From assembly GCA_046757565.1 (NCBI GenBank), contig JBHHYN010000149.1:1-5791 (forward strand): a DNA stretch of 5,791 bases, given 5' to 3'. The position numbers and the translations under genes were made by a program. The notes under the pieces are model-generated. The model was not told where the DNA came from and did no database searches. It saw only the letters and a list, made by a program, of their open reading frames with translations. This DNA comes from JBHHYN01 sp046757565. Lineage in GTDB: Bacteria > Pseudomonadota > Gammaproteobacteria > Eutrophobiales > Eutrophobiaceae. This document shows positions 4,779-5,791 of this stretch, piece after piece (positions within the stretch are counted from its first letter, which is position 1; every line of letters begins with the position of its first letter).

Positions 4779-5791
4779 ATGAAAAAGAAAGCACTCATTA
4801 CTGGTATAACAGGACAAGATGGCGCCTACCTTGCAGAATTTTTGTTAGATAAAGGCTACGAAGTCCATGGAATCAAACGGCGTACCTCTCTATTTAATAC
4901 CGCGCGTATTGATCATCTCTATCAGGATCCCCACGAAACGGAGCGAAAGTTTATCCTGCATCATGGGGATATGACTGATGCCATAAGTATTATTCACGTC
5001 TTTCAACAAACCCGGCCGGACGAGATATACAACCTTGCCGCACAGAGCCACGTAGCGGTTTCTTTCGAAGAACCTGAATATACAGCGGACTCAGATGCAC
5101 TCGGTGCACTGCGTCTGCTGGAGGGCATTCGTATCCTGGGACTGGAGAAAAAGACGAGATTTTATCAGGCTTCTACATCAGAACTCTTTGGTAAGGCGCG
5201 GCAGAGTCCACAAAACGAAACCACACCTTTTTACCCACGTTCACCCTATGGTGTCGCAAACCTCTATGCCTACTGGATTACAGTAAACTATCGTGAAGCC
5301 TATGGGCTGTATGCATGTAGTGGTATTTTATTCAATCACGAATCGCCGATTCAAGGTGAAACATTTGTCACACGTAAGATCACACGCGCTCTGACACGCA
5401 TAAAACTCGGCAAGCAGGATTGCTTATACCTGGGCAATCTCGATGCCAAACGAGACTGGGGCCATGCGCAGGATTATGTTGAAGCGCAAAGGTTAACATT
5501 ACAGCAGGACGAACCGGATGACTTTGTCATCGCGACGGGAGAGCAGCACTCCGTGCGTGAATTTGTTGAATCTGCAGCAAAAGAGATCGATTTGACCATT
5601 ACCTGGAAAGGCAAGGGCGATCAGGAAAAAGGTTATGACGCCGGCGGTCATTGTATCGGCGCGGTTGACCCGGGTTACTACCGCCCCACTGAAGTCGATA
5701 GTTTACTTGGCGATGCCGGTAAAGCCAGAGAGAAGCTCGGCTGGACCCCCACAAAATCGTTTTCAGATATTGTTTCGGAGATGATGCGAGA
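4779..5791 (+). CDS. gmd: GDP-mannose 4,6-dehydratase (partial, runs off the window), catalytic Lys replaced
   Basis: The first 337 residues of a protein that is about 370 residues in E. coli. Gmd converts GDP-D-mannose to GDP-4-keto-6-deoxy-D-mannose, precursor of GDP-L-fucose, GDP-D-rhamnose and related sugars for O-antigen or exopolysaccharide. It is an extended short-chain dehydrogenase with a Rossmann GITGQDG (Gly9, 12, 15), the NADP-binding KRRTS loop (33-37), NLAAQSHVAVSF, and catalytic Thr133 and Glu135 in STSELF and Tyr157 in SPYGVA. The expected catalytic Lys161 of YxxxK is Asn (AAC at 5259-5261). Other usually constant positions also differ: Ser105 in TADSDA (usually Val), I191-Q192 in SPIQGETF (usually SPRRG), Gln231 in WGHAQDY (usually Lys) and Gly299 in VDPGYYRP (usually Arg). 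The reading frame is otherwise intact. The ATG at 4779 starts exactly at the family N-terminus, but no strong ribosome binding site precedes it. The family call is secure; activity is doubtful. Confidence 0.92.
   Translation, partial: MKKKALITGITGQDGAYLAEFLLDKGYEVHGIKRRTSLFNTARIDHLYQDPHETERKFILHHGDMTDAISIIHVFQQTRPDEIYNLAAQSHVAVSFEEPEYTADSDALGALRLLEGIRILGLEKKTRFYQASTSELFGKARQSPQNETTPFYPRSPYGVANLYAYWITVNYREAYGLYACSGILFNHESPIQGETFVTRKITRALTRIKLGKQDCLYLGNLDAKRDWGHAQDYVEAQRLTLQQDEPDDFVIATGEQHSVREFVESAAKEIDLTITWKGKGDQEKGYDAGGHCIGAVDPGYYRPTEVDSLLGDAGKAREKLGWTPTKSFSDIVSEMMR

Noticed and set aside
4587..4817. 76-codon minus-strand frame before gmd
   Set aside because: No ribosome binding site, no recognisable family, overlaps the start of gmd and the terminator-like hairpin. 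Taken as chance.

Overview
The window reads like a chromosomal segment of a Gram-negative proteobacterium with mid-range GC. The support is indirect: a SixA-type phosphatase, a REC-GGDEF-EAL cyclic-di-GMP protein, a MtaB tRNA-modification enzyme, a GDP-mannose dehydratase and a GGGGACAGAC-type palindrome. I cannot name a genus. There are no rRNA or tRNA genes, no CRISPR array and no intact mobile element.

Layout. (a) 1-1068, plus strand: the last 24 codons of an unidentified gene, then a SixA-like histidine phosphatase starting 2 nt after its stop, then a small membrane-anchored protein of unknown function with a good ribosome binding site. Spacing suggests one operon. (b) 1043-2380, minus strand: mtaB, running convergently into the membrane protein gene and overlapping its end by 26 bp. 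A perfect 24-nt palindrome (1071-1094) sits inside the last codons of mtaB and supplies part of its C-terminus. (c) 2381-2684: a divergent non-coding region with a long imperfect inverted repeat (2460-2509) and an AT-rich tract. (d) 2685-4556, plus strand: a REC-GGDEF-EAL protein cut by one in-frame amber codon (3825-3827) inside the EAL domain. Reading frame and conservation are intact on both sides. The GGDEF active-site motif is degenerate (SGDMF), but the RxxD inhibitory site and most EAL catalytic residues are kept. (e) 4557-4778: a spacer with a terminator-like hairpin and two further inverted repeats. (f) 4779 to the window end: gmd, GDP-mannose 4,6-dehydratase, truncated by the window edge, with the catalytic YxxxK lysine replaced by Asn and several other changes at usually invariant positions.

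How the genes fit together. No single pathway is evident. The c-di-GMP protein and gmd are co-oriented neighbours, and c-di-GMP often controls exopolysaccharide production, so a link to surface polysaccharide is possible but only inferred. The more notable theme is erosion or rewiring of key residues (amber codon, SGDMF, Gmd K161N, palindrome-extended mtaB). This suggests a decaying locus, an unusual decoding or functional shift, or sequence error. No clear new biological system is visible; the amber-split EAL domain and the Lys-less Gmd are the two items most worth checking.
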